NCBI GenBank assembly: GCA_000940995.1
Contig: CP005973.1
Span: 372,001 to 436,000, forward strand
Length of the DNA: 64,000 nucleotides
Origin: Photobacterium gaetbulicola Gung47
GTDB taxonomy: Bacteria > Pseudomonadota > Gammaproteobacteria > Enterobacterales > Vibrionaceae
Direction: 5' to 3'
The first letter of the stretch is position 1. Each line of letters starts with the position of its first letter. A program made the position numbers and the translations under genes. Below, piece after piece: positions 36,743 through 44,801 of the stretch. The notes below the pieces were generated by a model. It was not told the DNA's origin. It saw only the letters and a list, made by a program, of their open reading frames with translations, and ran no database searches.

Positions 36743-38686
36743 ATGATATCACCAGATGCAAAGATCAAGATACAAAATTTTGGTCGTTTCTTATCTAACA
36801 TGGTGATGCCTAACATTGGCGCATTCATTGCGTGGGGCTTCATCACAGCACTTTTCATTCCAACAGGTTGGTTTCCGAACGAAGAACTAGCTAAGTTGGT
36901 CGGTCCTATGATCACTTACTTGCTGCCGCTACTCATTGGTTATACCGGTGGTAAATTGGTCGGTGGTGAACGTGGTGCCGTAGTGGGTGCCATTACAACC
37001 ATCGGTGTGATTGTCGGTACCGATATCCCGATGTTCATGGGCGCCATGATGGTGGGACCACTGGGCGGCTGGGCAATCAAGCGCTTCGACAGCTGGGTTG
37101 ACGGCAAAGTGAAGAGCGGTTTCGAGATGTTGGTGAACAACTTCTCTGCCGGTATCCTTGGTATGCTATGTGCCATTCTTGCCTTCTACATGATTGGTCC
37201 ATTCGTGAAGGTATTGTCATCAGCATTGGCTGGTGGGGTAAACATGCTGGTGAGTGCAGGCCTGCTTCCTCTGACCTCAATTTTTGTCGAGCCAGCGAAG
37301 ATCCTGTTCCTCAACAATGCCATTAACCACGGTATCTTCTCGCCGCTGGGCATCCAGCAGGCCAATGAAATGGGTCAGTCAATCTTCTTCTTGATTGAAG
37401 CAAACCCAGGTCCAGGTCTTGGCATTCTTTTGGCATACATGGTGTTCGGTCGCGGTACGGCGAAACAAACGGCGGGCGGTGCATCAATCATCCACTTCTT
37501 CGGTGGTATCCACGAGATTTACTTCCCATACATCCTGATGAACCCACGTTTAATCCTGGCGGTTATCGCAGGTGGTATGGCGGGTGTATTCACCCTGACA
37601 GTATTCGATGCAGGTATTGTGTCTCCAGCATCACCGGGCTCTATCTTCGCAATCTTGCTGATGACTCCTAAAGCGTCATTTGTCGGGGTAATCCTTTCCG
37701 TTATCGCTGCAACATCCGTGTCTTTCTGTGTTGCTGCACTGCTGATGAAAACGCAGAAAGTGACAGACGAAGAGGGTGACGATCTCGCTGAGGCAACGAG
37801 CAAGATGAAAGGTATGAAAGCCTCGTCTAAAGGCTCTCCAGCAACCGTACTTGCTCAATCAGAATTCAATCTAGCCAACGTGCGCAACATCATCGTCGCT
37901 TGTGATGCCGGTATGGGCTCCAGTGCGATGGGTGCCAGCCTACTACGTAAAAAAGTTCAGGAAGCTGGCCTTAATATCAGTGTAACCAACTGTGCTATCA
38001 ATAGCTTGCCGCAAGAGGTGGATATCGTGATTACTCATAAAGATTTGACCGAGCGTGCCCGTAAGCATGCTGCCAATGCCCAGCACCTATCGCTAACAAA
38101 CTTCCTTGATAGCCAGGTGTACAACGACCTAGTAACAAGCATTGTTGCTGCAAGCAGCCCAGCAGCGGCTAACGATGGCGAGATGGTAAAAGTCTCTCCG
38201 GTGGCAGCCAACGACGACAGCTATGTGGAGCAGCCAATGCAGGTGTTCCAGATCCAAGCTGAGAATATCCACCTTGGCCTCAAGGCGAACAGCAAAGAAG
38301 ACGCTATTCGTTATGCCGGAGAACAGCTAGTCAAACTGGGCTATGCCCAAGACGAATATGTTGATGCCATGTTCGAGCGTGAAAAACTGGTTCCGACGTA
38401 CCTTGGCGAATCCATCGCGGTACCGCACGGTACGGTGGAAGCCAAAGACAAGGTAATGAAAACCGGCATTATTATCTGCCAATACCAAGACGGTGTGCAG
38501 TTTACTGAAGACGAGGACGATGTGGCGAAACTGGTCATCGGTATCGCAGCCAAGAACGATGAACACATTCAGGTACTTACTACCATCACCAATGCACTCG
38601 ATGATCCAGAGGCGATTGAGCGCTTGACCACGACCAGTGATGTCAACGAAGTGCTAGAAATCCTAGCCGGCGAGAAGGCCGCTTAA
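36743..38686 (+). CDS. mtlA: PTS mannitol transporter EIICBA
   Basis: 647 residues, full three-domain MtlA. EIIC (about 1-345) with GGIHEIYFPY, the conserved GIHE sugar-site motif. EIIB with phospho-Cys387 in ACDAGMGSSAMG. EIIA with phospho-His562 in AVPHGTVEAK. It imports and phosphorylates mannitol to mannitol 1-phosphate at the inner membrane. First gene of the mtl operon; mtlD follows after 94 bases that contain a hairpin. Regulation seen: CRP site, structured leader, candidate antisense RNA, and mtlR downstream. Confidence 0.97.
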   Translation: MISPDAKIKIQNFGRFLSNMVMPNIGAFIAWGFITALFIPTGWFPNEELAKLVGPMITYLLPLLIGYTGGKLVGGERGAVVGAITTIGVIVGTDIPMFMGAMMVGPLGGWAIKRFDSWVDGKVKSGFEMLVNNFSAGILGMLCAILAFYMIGPFVKVLSSALAGGVNMLVSAGLLPLTSIFVEPAKILFLNNAINHGIFSPLGIQQANEMGQSIFFLIEANPGPGLGILLAYMVFGRGTAKQTAGGASIIHFFGGIHEIYFPYILMNPRLILAVIAGGMAGVFTLTVFDAGIVSPASPGSIFAILLMTPKASFVGVILSVIAATSVSFCVAALLMKTQKVTDEEGDDLAEATSKMKGMKASSKGSPATVLAQSEFNLANVRNIIVACDAGMGSSAMGASLLRKKVQEAGLNISVTNCAINSLPQEVDIVITHKDLTERARKHAANAQHLSLTNFLDSQVYNDLVTSIVAASSPAAANDGEMVKVSPVAANDDSYVEQPMQVFQIQAENIHLGLKANSKEDAIRYAGEQLVKLGYAQDEYVDAMFEREKLVPTYLGESIAVPHGTVEAKDKVMKTGIIICQYQDGVQFTEDEDDVAKLVIGIAAKNDEHIQVLTTITNALDDPEAIERLTTTSDVNEVLEILAGEKAA

Positions 38687-38708
38687 CCCCCCATCATTGA
38701 GTCACAAC

Positions 38709-38734
38709 GAGGCCGGTGTTCCCCCTCCGGCCTC
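38709..38734 (+). repeat. Hairpin between mtlA and mtlD
   Basis: Stem GAGGCCGG / CCGGCCTC with a 10-base C-rich loop and no T run. Likely an mRNA stability or processing element between the two genes. Confidence 0.6.
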
Positions 38735-38780
38735 AACCCTCTAGCGCTTTATTAGAACAAGTTCTTAGGTAGGAATTATT

Positions 38781-39926
38781 ATGAAAGCAGTACATTTTGG
38801 TGCAGGTAACATCGGGCGTGGTTTTATTGGTAAGTTGCTGGCAGACGCGAATGTGGCCGTGACTTTTGCCGACGTTGACGAGCCGTTGGTTGACCAACTT
38901 AGCCATGACCAGTCATACAAGGTAAAAGTGGTGGGTAGCGAGTGTAAAATTGATACCGTTACCCATGTCACGGCGGTTAACTCAGCCAGCCAAGATGTGA
39001 TTGACCAGATCATCCACACCGACATGGTAACTACCGCGGTAGGTCCTAACGTGTTGGATATCATTGCCAAAACCATTGCCACTGGTCTAACACACCGTTT
39101 CGAGTCTGGTAACAATAATCCGCTAAACATCATCGCCTGTGAAAACATGGTGCGCGGTACGACTCACCTTAAACAAGAGATTTACAAGCACCTCAATAGC
39201 ATTTACCACGGTCAGGCTGATGAACTGGTGGGCTTTGTCGATTCAGCGGTTGACCGCATCGTTCCGCCATCAGAAGCGGCCAATGATGACCCATTGGAAG
39301 TAACAGTAGAAAGCTTTAGCGAGTGGATTGTCGACAAACAGCAATTCAAAGGTGATATCCCAGCCATCGAAGGCATGGAAACGACTGATAACCTGATGGC
39401 CTTTGTAGAGCGTAAGCTGTTTACCCTGAATACCGGCCATATCGTTACCGCTTACCTTGGTGCCTTGAAAGGTCACGAGACGGTTCGTGATGCGATTGAA
39501 GACCAAGAAATTTATGACCAAGTAAAAGCCGCCATGCAAGAAAGCGGTGAAGTGCTGGTCCGCCGCTACGGGTTTGATCGTGATATGCACAATGCCTATA
39601 TTGATAAGATCCTTAGCCGCTTTGCCAACCCATATTTGCGTGATGAAATCGACCGTGTTGGCCGCCAGCCAATCCGTAAACTGGGTGCGAATGATCGTCT
39701 GATCAAGCCGTTGCTGGGCACAATGGAGTACGGTGTTGAAAATAGCACTTTGCTAAAAGGGATTGCTGCAGCATTCAAATACACCAATGACACGGATCCA
39801 CAGGCAATCGAGCTGCAGGCGTCGCTCAAAGATATCGGTTTGCGCCCGACATTGGCAAAATATACCGGCCTTGATGCTGTCGGTGAAGAAGCCAAACAGA
39901 TTGAGGCACTTTTCCAGTCTCTGTAA
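38781..39926 (+). CDS. mtlD: Mannitol-1-phosphate 5-dehydrogenase
   Basis: 381 residues, the usual MtlD length. The N-terminal Rossmann motif MKAVHFGAGNIGRGFIGKLL binds NAD+. The long-chain dehydrogenase core includes the conserved Lys/Asn region NRYDRD-like AGNTGHIVTAYLG. It oxidises mannitol 1-phosphate to fructose 6-phosphate in the cytosol. Ribosome site AGGTAGGAATT. A perfect terminator hairpin follows. Confidence 0.96.
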   Translation: MKAVHFGAGNIGRGFIGKLLADANVAVTFADVDEPLVDQLSHDQSYKVKVVGSECKIDTVTHVTAVNSASQDVIDQIIHTDMVTTAVGPNVLDIIAKTIATGLTHRFESGNNNPLNIIACENMVRGTTHLKQEIYKHLNSIYHGQADELVGFVDSAVDRIVPPSEAANDDPLEVTVESFSEWIVDKQQFKGDIPAIEGMETTDNLMAFVERKLFTLNTGHIVTAYLGALKGHETVRDAIEDQEIYDQVKAAMQESGEVLVRRYGFDRDMHNAYIDKILSRFANPYLRDEIDRVGRQPIRKLGANDRLIKPLLGTMEYGVENSTLLKGIAAAFKYTNDTDPQAIELQASLKDIGLRPTLAKYTGLDAVGEEAKQIEALFQSL

Positions 39927-39938
39927 TGAATACAAAAT

Positions 39939-39964
39939 AAAGGAGGTGCAATGCGCCTCCTTTT
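39939..39964 (+). terminator. Terminator after mtlD
   Basis: 11-bp stem with one G-T pair (AAAGGAGGTGC / GCGCCTCCTTT), AAT loop, ending in TTTT. It would separate mtlAD from the downstream genes, which then need their own promoter or read-through. Confidence 0.8.
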
Positions 39965-39987
39965 CTTATTGGCATTAGGGATAAGTC

Positions 39988-40344
39988 ATGAAATATACGA
40001 GGAGCAAATACAGTATTGGCGATATGGTTATCGTCAATCTCGGGATGATTGACCCTGACTTCGGGCAGGAAATTTGCGGATGGGTTGGTACTGTCGAAAA
40101 GTGTCGTTTCATACCAGAGGCAGGCTACATTTACACGGTACGCTGGAGTGATGAAACACTTGAGAAAAATAACGTATTAAAGGTTTCATGCAATGAGCTT
40201 GGGCTAGATTTTGAAACCATGCAATTGCTTGAAAGAGACCTTTCTTTGTATTTATCTGTGCGGGGTAAGCGGTTTATTCGGGAATGCCTGACTTTAGCAA
40301 GGCGGGATAGGGCGCTTTCATATGCTGGTTTTGTTTTTTGCTAA
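39988..40344 (+). CDS. Hypothetical protein inside the mtl locus, 118 residues
   Basis: Cytosolic, no signal or span. The first 65 residues look like a small beta-barrel of the SH3 type (KYSIGDMVIVNLGMIDPDFG, then GWVGTVEKCRF, YTVRWSDETL). The rest is helical (LLERDLSLYLSVRGKRFIRE). AGGGA lies at good distance before the ATG. Not part of the usual mtl operon. Not recognised; function unknown. Confidence 0.65.
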   Translation: MKYTRSKYSIGDMVIVNLGMIDPDFGQEICGWVGTVEKCRFIPEAGYIYTVRWSDETLEKNNVLKVSCNELGLDFETMQLLERDLSLYLSVRGKRFIRECLTLARRDRALSYAGFVFC

Positions 40345-40361
40345 CTGGACTTTGGATATTT

Positions 40362-40437
40362 ATGTGTTTAAAAACACATGAAATACCTAAGTTTACTTGA
40401 AGTAACTTGGCTGTAAACAATGTTCGACTTGGGTATA
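40362..40437. repeat. Palindrome and degenerate inverted-repeat segment before the EIIC gene
   Basis: A perfect ATGTGTTT / AAACACAT palindrome at 40362-40379 has no T run. It is followed by TGAAGTAACTTGGCTGTA (40398-40415), which matches the right arm of the 24.1-kb element at 14 of 18 bases, and by ACTTGGGTATA (40427-40437). This may be a decayed copy of that intergenic repeat. Confidence 0.45.
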
Positions 40438-40469
40438 GTGGTCAAAGAAAGACAATGATGGGATGACTT

Positions 40470-41522
40470 ATGCTTTCACCAACAACGAAAATTAAAATTC
40501 ACAGCTTCGGCCGCTTTCTTACCAATATGGTATTGCCAAATATTGGTGCATTTATCGCCTGGGGCTTTCTTACCGCCCTGTTTATCCCGACCGGTTGGTG
40601 GCCGAACGAAACGATAGCCCAGCTTGTCGAACCCATGATCATCTATTTGCTACCGCTGTTGATTGGTTACTCCGGGGGGAAATTGGTGGGTGGCGAGCGC
40701 GGTGCCGTGGTAGGGGCCGTGACGACCATGGGAGCTATTGTCGGTACCGATATTCCAATGTTCATGGGGGCAATGATCCTCGGACCTATGGGCGGTTGGA
40801 TCATCAAGAAGTTCGATCAGGCTGTCGAAGGCAAGGTCAAAAGCGGCTTTGAAATGCTGGTGAATAACTTTTCGTCCGGTATCGTTGGCATGATTTGCGC
40901 CATTATTGCTTTTTTCATGATTGGCCCGGCGGTCAAAATTATTTCAGTTGCTTTGGCCGCTGGTGTGAATGCCATGATTAGTGCTGGCCTGTTACCGTTG
41001 ACGTCCATTTTTGTTGAGCCGGCCAAAGTTCTATTTTTGAATAACGCGATTAACCACGGGATCTTCTCGCCGCTTGGGGTGCAGCAGGTTCGCGAAGCCG
41101 GGGAGTCGATTTTTTTCCTGATAGAGGCCAATCCGGGACCGGGGCTGGGGATATTGCTTGCGTATATGGTGTTTGGCAAGGGAATGGCGAAGCAGACCGC
41201 CGGGGGAGCCTCTATTATCCACTTTCTAGGTGGGATCCATGAAATCTACTTCCCGTACATTTTGATGAAGCCTCGCCTCATTATCGCGGCGATTGCTGGC
41301 GGAATGGCTGGGGTGTTCGTATTGTCATTTTTCGAAGCCGGCATGGTCTCCCCAGCTTCACCTGGCTCGATTTTTGCGATTCTATTGTTAACGCCAAAAT
41401 CCTCATTGCTAGGTGTCGTACTATCCATTGTTTCGGCGACGGTGGTTTCTTTCCTTGTTGCTGGGGTGTTGTTGAAAACAGAATCGAATGCGGAAGAGAG
41501 AAGCAAAAAAACGCCAGAATAG
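40470..41522 (+). CDS. EIIC-only paralog of MtlA
   Basis: 350 residues, aligned with the EIIC part of MtlA from the first residues (MLSPTTKIKIHSFGRFLTNM) to just before the EIIB linker, then a short charged tail (NAEERSKKTPE) and a stop. The GIHEIYFPY sugar-site motif is intact. No EIIB or EIIA domain follows. Codons differ widely from mtlA, so the copy is not recent. It would need EIIB from MtlA or elsewhere to phosphorylate its substrate, or it may act as a facilitator or sensor. It lies between the unknown gene at 39988 and mtlR. Confidence 0.88.
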   Translation: MLSPTTKIKIHSFGRFLTNMVLPNIGAFIAWGFLTALFIPTGWWPNETIAQLVEPMIIYLLPLLIGYSGGKLVGGERGAVVGAVTTMGAIVGTDIPMFMGAMILGPMGGWIIKKFDQAVEGKVKSGFEMLVNNFSSGIVGMICAIIAFFMIGPAVKIISVALAAGVNAMISAGLLPLTSIFVEPAKVLFLNNAINHGIFSPLGVQQVREAGESIFFLIEANPGPGLGILLAYMVFGKGMAKQTAGGASIIHFLGGIHEIYFPYILMKPRLIIAAIAGGMAGVFVLSFFEAGMVSPASPGSIFAILLLTPKSSLLGVVLSIVSATVVSFLVAGVLLKTESNAEERSKKTPE

Positions 41523-41625
41523 GCATCTTAAAGTGAAATAGTGTCTATCGAGATGGTACAATTACTTTTATAACAACAGGTTAAGGAGGCTATTGCTATC
41601 CTTTTGTTACAGAGATACTTAACTT

Positions 41626-42156
41626 ATGGCACATAGTGACCAAGAATCTGACATTTTAGAGCGTCTAAATGATGCCCCAACCGTACGTGGTTTTTTTATC
41701 ACCTCTGTAGAGGTGTTTGATGAGGCGGTTGAAAATTTGATCCAGCGTATTTTCCGCAAAGATGATTTTGCGGTGAAGTCAGTTGTCGAGCCGTTATTGA
41801 GCCAATCGGGCCCGCTCGGCGAGCTTTCGGTACGCTTAAAGTTGCTATTTGGCTTAGGCGTGGTCGACGATGATGTGTACCACGACATCGAAGCGATTAT
41901 CAAACTACGTGATTTTTTGAATAAAGAGGGTAAAGAGTACAGCTTTACTGAGCCTGCGATACTAGAGCCGGTTAAACAATTACACATGGTACAGAAAATG
42001 GGGGTGGTGTTGCTGGATGTTGCCCCGCCCGATGATGAGACTGACATTACTTTCTATCAGATGCAGCTTGCCAGGCAGGAGCAAGTGATTAAATCCGCGA
42101 TGGCATTGGCTGTATCTGGTATATGCGGCGAGCTAGATAAAGAGAGTCCTTTCTAA
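41626..42156 (+). CDS. mtlR: Mannitol operon repressor MtlR
   Basis: 176 residues. Family segments: LERLNDAPTVRGFFITSVEV, EPLLSQSGPLGELSVRLKLL, LFGLGVVDDDVYHDIEAI and IKLRDFLN. Known role: cytosolic negative regulator of mtl expression in enterics and vibrios; it lacks a clear DNA-binding motif. It is the last gene of the locus, as usual, but here 100 bases after the extra EIIC gene rather than directly after mtlD. Confidence 0.94.
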   Translation: MAHSDQESDILERLNDAPTVRGFFITSVEVFDEAVENLIQRIFRKDDFAVKSVVEPLLSQSGPLGELSVRLKLLFGLGVVDDDVYHDIEAIIKLRDFLNKEGKEYSFTEPAILEPVKQLHMVQKMGVVLLDVAPPDDETDITFYQMQLARQEQVIKSAMALAVSGICGELDKESPF

Positions 42157-42246
42157 TTGCTCTGTTTTCCTGACGTTAACCCTAACTTTTAGCCTGTTTT
42201 ACTTTTCATTTTTACACTCTGTGCAGATAATGAGGAGTAAGATGAA

Positions 42247-42262
42247 GCTAAAACGGGTTAGT
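42247..42262. promoter_or_regulatory. Candidate operator overlapping the LacI gene start
   Basis: GCTAAAACGGGTTAGT matches the pair of operators before the porin gene (GCTAAAACAGTTTAGC) at 13 of 16 positions. It ends two bases before the GTG start of the LacI gene, a good place for autorepression. Confidence 0.55.
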
Positions 42263-42263
42263 A

Positions 42264-43277
42264 GTGGATAAAAGAAAACGTGTAACGATAGCCGATATTG
42301 CCAAACTGGCAGGGGTCTCCAAAACAACTGCAAGTATGGTGCTTAATGGCAGGGCATCGACTTTTCGGATCAAAGATGAGACTCGCGAACGGGTCTTGGC
42401 GGTGGCAAAAGAGCAAAATTACTCGCCGAATGTTCATGCTAAATCTCTGCAAGCTAAACGCTCCGATGCGATTGGCTTGGTAATACCGGATCTCACCAAC
42501 TTTGGCTTTGCCTCTATTTCTCGAGAGCTGGAACGGTTATGCCGTGAAGCGGGATTGCAGCTATTTATTGCCTGCTCCGAGGATAATCCCGATATCGAAC
42601 AGCAAGTTGTGGAAGGGTTGGTCAAGCGTCAGGTTGACGGGTTGATCGTTGCATCGAGCAAGACCGATGATGAGTACTACCAAAACCTGACCAAACAGAT
42701 CCCTGTATTGCAACTCGACCGCCATATTGGACAGTCATCCCTGCCTATGGTGATCACCGACGCTGCAAAAGTGACCGCCGAATTGATCTGTAAAACGGCT
42801 GAGTCAGTTGAAGAGTTCTACTATTTTGGTGGTCAGTTGGAATTATCACCCAGCCGCCACCGTATAGCAGGCTTCAAATTGGGGTTGAATAGGGCGGGTT
42901 TGGATCTGGATGAAAGCTGGATCCGCCATCACGATTATCAAACCGAGTCAGGTTATATGTTGATGGAGCAACTCCACAAAGAGCTTGGCCGTCTGCCTCA
43001 GGCACTGTTTACTGCCTCCTACACCCTTCTTGAGGGGGTGCTTCGCTACCTGAATGAACATAACCTATTAAACGCATTGTTAAACAAAGAGATGCGACTG
43101 GTGACTTTCGATAACCACGATCTTTTGGATTGCCTTCCACTGAACATTGATTCGATAGCTCAGAATAGTGAAGAGTTAGCGAAACGCAGTTTTCAACTTA
43201 TTCAGCTATTGATGTATAGTCAAAATGTTAGCCCGACGGCTTTTGCATTGGATGCGAAGATCCGCTGGCGTAGTTAA
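42264..43277 (+). CDS. LacI-family regulator, Cra/FruR-like
   Basis: 337 residues, GTG start. The helix-turn-helix VTIADIAKLAGVSKTTASMV and hinge are at residues 7-65. The effector domain resembles Cra (IGLVIPDLTNFGFASISREL, LQLFIACSEDNPD, KRQVDGLIVASS, ALFTASYTLLEGVL). Cra binds fructose phosphates, but here the neighbour is a carbohydrate porin, so it may be a local repressor for an oligosaccharide. A short frame MKLKRVSSG with a good ribosome site at 42242 ends across the GTG, which suggests coupled translation or is a by-product of the operator there. Similar palindromes lie at its own start and before the porin. Confidence 0.88.
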   Translation: MDKRKRVTIADIAKLAGVSKTTASMVLNGRASTFRIKDETRERVLAVAKEQNYSPNVHAKSLQAKRSDAIGLVIPDLTNFGFASISRELERLCREAGLQLFIACSEDNPDIEQQVVEGLVKRQVDGLIVASSKTDDEYYQNLTKQIPVLQLDRHIGQSSLPMVITDAAKVTAELICKTAESVEEFYYFGGQLELSPSRHRIAGFKLGLNRAGLDLDESWIRHHDYQTESGYMLMEQLHKELGRLPQALFTASYTLLEGVLRYLNEHNLLNALLNKEMRLVTFDNHDLLDCLPLNIDSIAQNSEELAKRSFQLIQLLMYSQNVSPTAFALDAKIRWRS

Positions 43278-43304
43278 TTACACACTTTTGAATCTATTCA
43301 TATT

Positions 43305-43326
43305 AAGGGCTGCTTCGCAGCCTTTT
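43305..43326 (+). terminator. Terminator after the LacI gene
   Basis: Stem AAGGGCTGC / GCAGCCTTT with a TTC loop, ending in TTTT, about 30 bases after the stop. Confidence 0.8.
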
Positions 43327-43422
43327 CTATACCCGCCTATTAAATAATCCCCTATAGGAATCTTTTGCGATCTGAATATGTGTAAGTGAAGACATATTGG
43401 CGGATCACACTTTTGCATAAAA

Positions 43423-43438
43423 TGTCATTGCGATCACA
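43423..43438. promoter_or_regulatory. CRP-like site before the porin gene
   Basis: TGTCA-TTGCGA-TCACA matches the CRP arms at 9 of 10 positions. It lies 3 bases before the first LacI-type operator. Confidence 0.6.
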
Positions 43439-43440
43439 AA

Positions 43441-43456
43441 GCTAAACTGTTTTAGC
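43441..43456. promoter_or_regulatory. LacI-type operator 1 before the porin gene
   Basis: GCTAAACTGTTTTAGC, the exact reverse complement of operator 2. Each is itself a near-palindrome with GCTAAA ... TTTAGC arms, like Cra/LacI sites. Confidence 0.7.
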
Positions 43457-43472
43457 ACCTTTTTCTCGATCT

Positions 43473-43488
43473 GCTAAAACAGTTTAGC
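43473..43488. promoter_or_regulatory. LacI-type operator 2 before the porin gene
   Basis: GCTAAAACAGTTTAGC. The centres of the two operators are 32 bp apart, about three helical turns, so two dimers would sit on the same face of the DNA. It lies 57 bases before the porin start. Confidence 0.7.
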
Positions 43489-43544
43489 AATAATCACCAC
43501 GAACACAATGATTAGCATATATAACAATTATCCGGAGTATATTT

Positions 43545-44690
43545 ATGATACGCAGTGGTCTATTTAAACTGTCCCTCGCGGCTTTAGCGGTAGCAACGTC
43601 TTTCACAGCAACTGCAGGGATCAGCATCGTTGATAATGAGCAAGGCAATTTCTCTATCGGCGGTGATGTCGAGTTTGATTTCAACTACCAAGATAACGAC
43701 AAAGCCGATCAGCTAAACCGTGGCAAGGATTCCAACTACAACCAAACCGGTCGTGTCCTCGTTGAATTTGCTGGTGAGCGCAAGACTGAAAGTGGTCACT
43801 ACCTAGCCATCAAAGCCCAGCCTTTGATGGATTCAAACGGCGAAGTAAACCTTGATGATGCCTACTTCTCGTTCGGTAAACAGGGGGGCTGGGATCTTCG
43901 CATGGGGCGTTTCGAAGCCTATGATATGTTCCCTGTCGGTCAGGATACGTTCTTGGAATATTCAGGTGACACTGCCAATGATCTGTACCGTGATGGCGCA
44001 GGTTATGTTTACCAGATGAAAGAAGCCCGTGGCCGTGCAACATCAGCAGGTCAGCTAATGTACAGCCAGAGCTTCGATAACCTTTATATTGAGCTTGCAA
44101 GTGTGATCGGTGAGCGTGCGGACCTGTTTGGCACAAATACCTCTGATGAAAAAGTGACATACCATGGTCGTGAAGTTGAGTCGAACAAAGATGCGATTGT
44201 ATTACGTCCGGTTGTCGCTTATCTGATGGGGGATTTCCGCATCGCCGGTGCCATTGAAGCGAACCTGGTTAAAGACGCGGTAATTGATAGCGAAGGTAAT
44301 GATGTTAGCGACCGTATCGGTTATGGCTTAACTGCGAACTATACACTTAATGATCTTTCAGTTAATGCTAACGTTGCTTACCTTGATGCGCTTAATGAAA
44401 AAGATACTTCGGTAGGCCTTAACGTATTGTGGAAGGGTTTCGGTATTGGTTATGTATACGGTGTGAATGACTTCGATGCGAAATCGGGTTTCTATGATGG
44501 CAAAGTGAAAATTGACACTTTCTACGCATCGTATGAGTTTGCCAATGTATTGGATGTGGAAGACTTCTCCATTTACCTCGGTGCGTTCCACACCAGCTTG
44601 AATGAAGAAGGCACACGTTTGAATGATGGTGCAATGTTCAGTGAGCTAGACGACAAGGGTGCTCGTGTACGCTTCAAGTACTTCTTCTAA
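43545..44690 (+). CDS. Outer-membrane carbohydrate porin
   Basis: 381 residues. Signal peptide ends near TATAG (residues 1-25). The mature part alternates hydrophobic and polar residues through many strands with acidic loops (for example SIGGDVEFDFNYQDND, WDLRMGRFEAYDMFPVG) and ends in RVRFKYFF, the C-terminal aromatic of a barrel. It resembles the raffinose/oligosaccharide porin group (RafY-like) more than LamB. Its promoter carries a CRP-like site and paired LacI-type operators. The sugar is unknown. Confidence 0.82.
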   Translation: MIRSGLFKLSLAALAVATSFTATAGISIVDNEQGNFSIGGDVEFDFNYQDNDKADQLNRGKDSNYNQTGRVLVEFAGERKTESGHYLAIKAQPLMDSNGEVNLDDAYFSFGKQGGWDLRMGRFEAYDMFPVGQDTFLEYSGDTANDLYRDGAGYVYQMKEARGRATSAGQLMYSQSFDNLYIELASVIGERADLFGTNTSDEKVTYHGREVESNKDAIVLRPVVAYLMGDFRIAGAIEANLVKDAVIDSEGNDVSDRIGYGLTANYTLNDLSVNANVAYLDALNEKDTSVGLNVLWKGFGIGYVYGVNDFDAKSGFYDGKVKIDTFYASYEFANVLDVEDFSIYLGAFHTSLNEEGTRLNDGAMFSELDDKGARVRFKYFF

Positions 44691-44765
44691 TTGATACCTG
44701 ACTAACCGTTATTTCTTGTTCATTTCGATCTTTTGGCAACAGCTGTCGCTGTTGCCACTTCGACT

Positions 44766-44795
44766 CGGGAAGAGAGGCTCACTTCCCGCTTTTTT
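44766..44795 (+). terminator. Terminator after the porin gene
   Basis: Stem CGGGAAG / CTTCCCG followed by C and six T. Another hairpin (GGCAACAGC / GCTGTTGCC, 44735-44756) lies just before it without a T run. Both are between convergent genes. Confidence 0.75.
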
Positions 44796-44801
44796 CGGTT
44801 A

